Assembly: GCA_948829205.1 (NCBI GenBank)
Contig: CAQLOA010000087.1
Coordinates: 1-6,383, forward strand
DNA from: an uncultured Eggerthellaceae bacterium
Lineage (GTDB): Bacteria; Actinomycetota; Coriobacteriia; Coriobacteriales; Eggerthellaceae
Direction of reading: 5' to 3'
DNA length: 6,383 nt
This document shows positions 5,567 through 6,383 of the stretch, one piece after another. The first letter of the stretch is position 1. Each line of letters starts with the position of its first letter. Below the pieces are notes generated by a model, which saw only the letters and a program-made list of their open reading frames with translations, was not told the DNA's origin and did not search any database. Position numbers and translations under genes: made by a program.

Positions 5567-6166
5567 ATGGTCGAATACATCCATAACTCCGAAATGGCCG
5601 ACGACCTGGCGGGGATCGACCCGTCGAAGTGCGCGCTCATGGTCATCGACGCCCTGGGCGAGGTCGAGGGCACGCCTTTGGAGGGGGTGCTGCTTGCGCC
5701 TACGAACAACATCGCCCGGCTGTGCCGCATAGCCCGCAGCAAGGGGATCCCCGTCGTCTTCGCCGACGACGCGCACTACGAGGGAATCGACCACGAGCTG
5801 GAGCTGTGGGGCAGGCATGGCATCGCCGGCACGCCCGAGGCACAGCCGTCGCCGCAGCTGGAATTGCAGGAAGGCGACTTCGTGGTGGAGAAGTCGAAGT
5901 ACTCGGCGTTCTTCCAGACGCGCATGCGCACGCTGCTGCAGGACCTGGGCGTCAAGACCATCGTCATGTGCGGGTTCGACACCAACATATGCGTGAAGCA
6001 CACAGCGGCCGACGCCTACTTCAACCGCTTCGACATAGTCGTGGTCACCGACGCCACGGGCACGTTTTTGATTGGCGACCAGGCGGAAGGCCTCGACTAC
6101 ATGAAGAAGTGCTATGCGGCCCGGCTGGCGACAACCGACGAGGTGGCCCAGTTGTTCGAGTCGTAG
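5567..6166 (+). CDS. Isochorismatase-family cysteine hydrolase
   Basis: A cytosolic alpha/beta hydrolase-like protein of the isochorismatase/nicotinamidase superfamily. Most members hydrolyse an amide or vinyl-ether bond through a Cys-Asp-Lys triad. The visible triad is Asp28 (ALMVID), Lys109 (VVEKSKYSAF) and Cys142 (MCGFDTNICVKHTA, whose preceding turn carries the usual cis-peptide). Residues 67-89 (DDAHYEGIDHELELWGRHGIAGT) match the D-x-H...W-x-x-H...GT block that binds metal or substrate in nicotinamidases. The first strand lacks the usual DMQND after the Asp (DALGE here), so the substrate pocket may differ. The 199-aa length is typical. AAAGGA at 5553-5558 is the ribosome site, and the ATG follows the previous TAG with no gap. 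The substrate cannot be read from sequence; nicotinamide or a thiamine-breakdown amide are only possibilities. Confidence 0.88.
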   Translation: MVEYIHNSEMADDLAGIDPSKCALMVIDALGEVEGTPLEGVLLAPTNNIARLCRIARSKGIPVVFADDAHYEGIDHELELWGRHGIAGTPEAQPSPQLELQEGDFVVEKSKYSAFFQTRMRTLLQDLGVKTIVMCGFDTNICVKHTAADAYFNRFDIVVVTDATGTFLIGDQAEGLDYMKKCYAARLATTDEVAQLFES

Positions 6167-6222
6167 CGGAGCGCGCTCTCGGAGACGCCGCCCTGCTGGT
6201 GCCTGGGGCTCGGGGGGGACGT

Positions 6223-6255
6223 GGGGCGCGTCGCACGTTTCGTGCCACGCGGCCC
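6223..6255 (+). other. Strong GC-rich hairpin in the operon-tRNA spacer
   Basis: GGG (6223-6225) to GCACG (6233-6237) pairs across a TTT loop with CGTGC (6241-6245) to CCC (6253-6255). This gives 13 pairs with two mismatches (6232/6246 and 6226/6252). No U-tract follows (GATTCGCATC), so it is not a canonical intrinsic terminator. It sits between the hydrolase stop and the tRNA promoter and could still pause polymerase or protect the mRNA 3' end. The rest of the spacer 6167-6265 shows nothing else I can name. Confidence 0.5.
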
Positions 6256-6265
6256 GATTCGCATC

Positions 6266-6294
6266 TTGACGGGCATCGGCACAACCCGTAAGAT
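6266..6294 (+). promoter_or_regulatory. Near-consensus housekeeping promoter for the tRNA-Gln gene
   Basis: TTGACG (6266-6271) and TAAGAT (6289-6294) are separated by exactly 17 bp. A start near 6301 would give a short 5' leader of about 28 nt before the mature tRNA, to be removed by RNase P. That leader can form a small stem, TTGCGC (6301-6306) against GCGC-AA (6315-6321). Confidence 0.8.
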
Positions 6295-6328
6295 ATCTAC
6301 TTGCGCTTTTGCTAGCGCGAAATGCCAC

Positions 6329-6383
6329 TGGGGTGTCGTCTAATGGCAGGACAGCGGTTTCTGGTGCCGTATGTGAGGGTTCG
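6329..6383 (+). tRNA. tRNA-Gln (anticodon CUG), 3' end beyond the window
   Basis: The 5' acceptor strand is TGGGGTG (6329-6335), with U8 following. The D arm runs from GTC (6338-6340) to GAC (6350-6352) and contains AATGGCAGG. The anticodon stem is GCGGT (6354-6358) with GCCGT (6366-6370), closed by G.U pairs at both ends. The loop TTCTGGT places CTG at 6361-6363. The 5' T-stem strand GAGGG and TTCG reach the last base. The T-stem 3' half, acceptor 3' strand and CCA are cut off. The U1 start and CUG anticodon fit bacterial glutamine tRNAs. Confidence 0.93.

Noticed and set aside
5192..6328. 378-codon open frame on the - strand
   Set aside because: Antisense to the thiE-like gene and the hydrolase, both of which have clear protein motifs; the translation has biased composition only.

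Overview
The window is GC-rich bacterial chromosome, densely coding on the + strand. It looks like an actinobacterium of the Coriobacteriia/Eggerthellales type. This is an inference from the gene order yggS-sepF-proC-yggT-divIVA, the high-GC codon use, a long class A RNase P RNA and the frequent TAG stops; it is not a database match.

Region 1 (1-3455) is the downstream end of a division and cell-wall (dcw-adjacent) cluster. It holds the 3' part of the PLP-homeostasis gene yggS, then sepF (FtsZ membrane tether), proC (pyrroline-5-carboxylate reductase), yggT (small membrane protein) and divIVA (polar/septal coiled-coil scaffold). All are on the + strand. proC follows sepF by 1 nt, and yggT begins directly at the proC stop (TAG|ATG). 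A near-perfect -10 box precedes sepF. A clear intrinsic terminator follows divIVA.

Region 2 (3456-3645) has no gene. It contains a large imperfect hairpin of about 112 nt and, next to it, a perfect 13-bp AT-rich inverted repeat. Both lie between the divIVA terminator and the 3' end of rnpB, and are the least explained sequence in the window.

Region 3 (about 3646-4129, - strand) is rnpB, the RNase P catalytic RNA. It has a 10-bp P1 helix and the conserved core blocks, but the L15 tRNA-CCA-binding loop reads GGC instead of the usual GGU. Its promoter appears to share a -10 element with the + strand operon.

Region 4 (4180-6166) is a compact + strand operon: thiamine pyrophosphokinase (thiN), a ThiE-fold protein that has lost several catalytic residues, and an isochorismatase-family cysteine hydrolase joined by another TAG|ATG junction. 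It probably serves thiamine-diphosphate supply or salvage, but the second and third proteins may not have their textbook activities.

Region 5 (6167-6383) holds a strong hairpin without a U-tract, a near-consensus promoter, and the first 55 nt of a tRNA-Gln(CUG) gene cut by the window end.

I found no mobile element, CRISPR array, phage gene or defence system. The window is mostly ordinary core genome. The points worth a second look are the hairpin/palindrome island beside rnpB, the degenerate ThiE, the L15 variant and the SepF tyrosine repeat.
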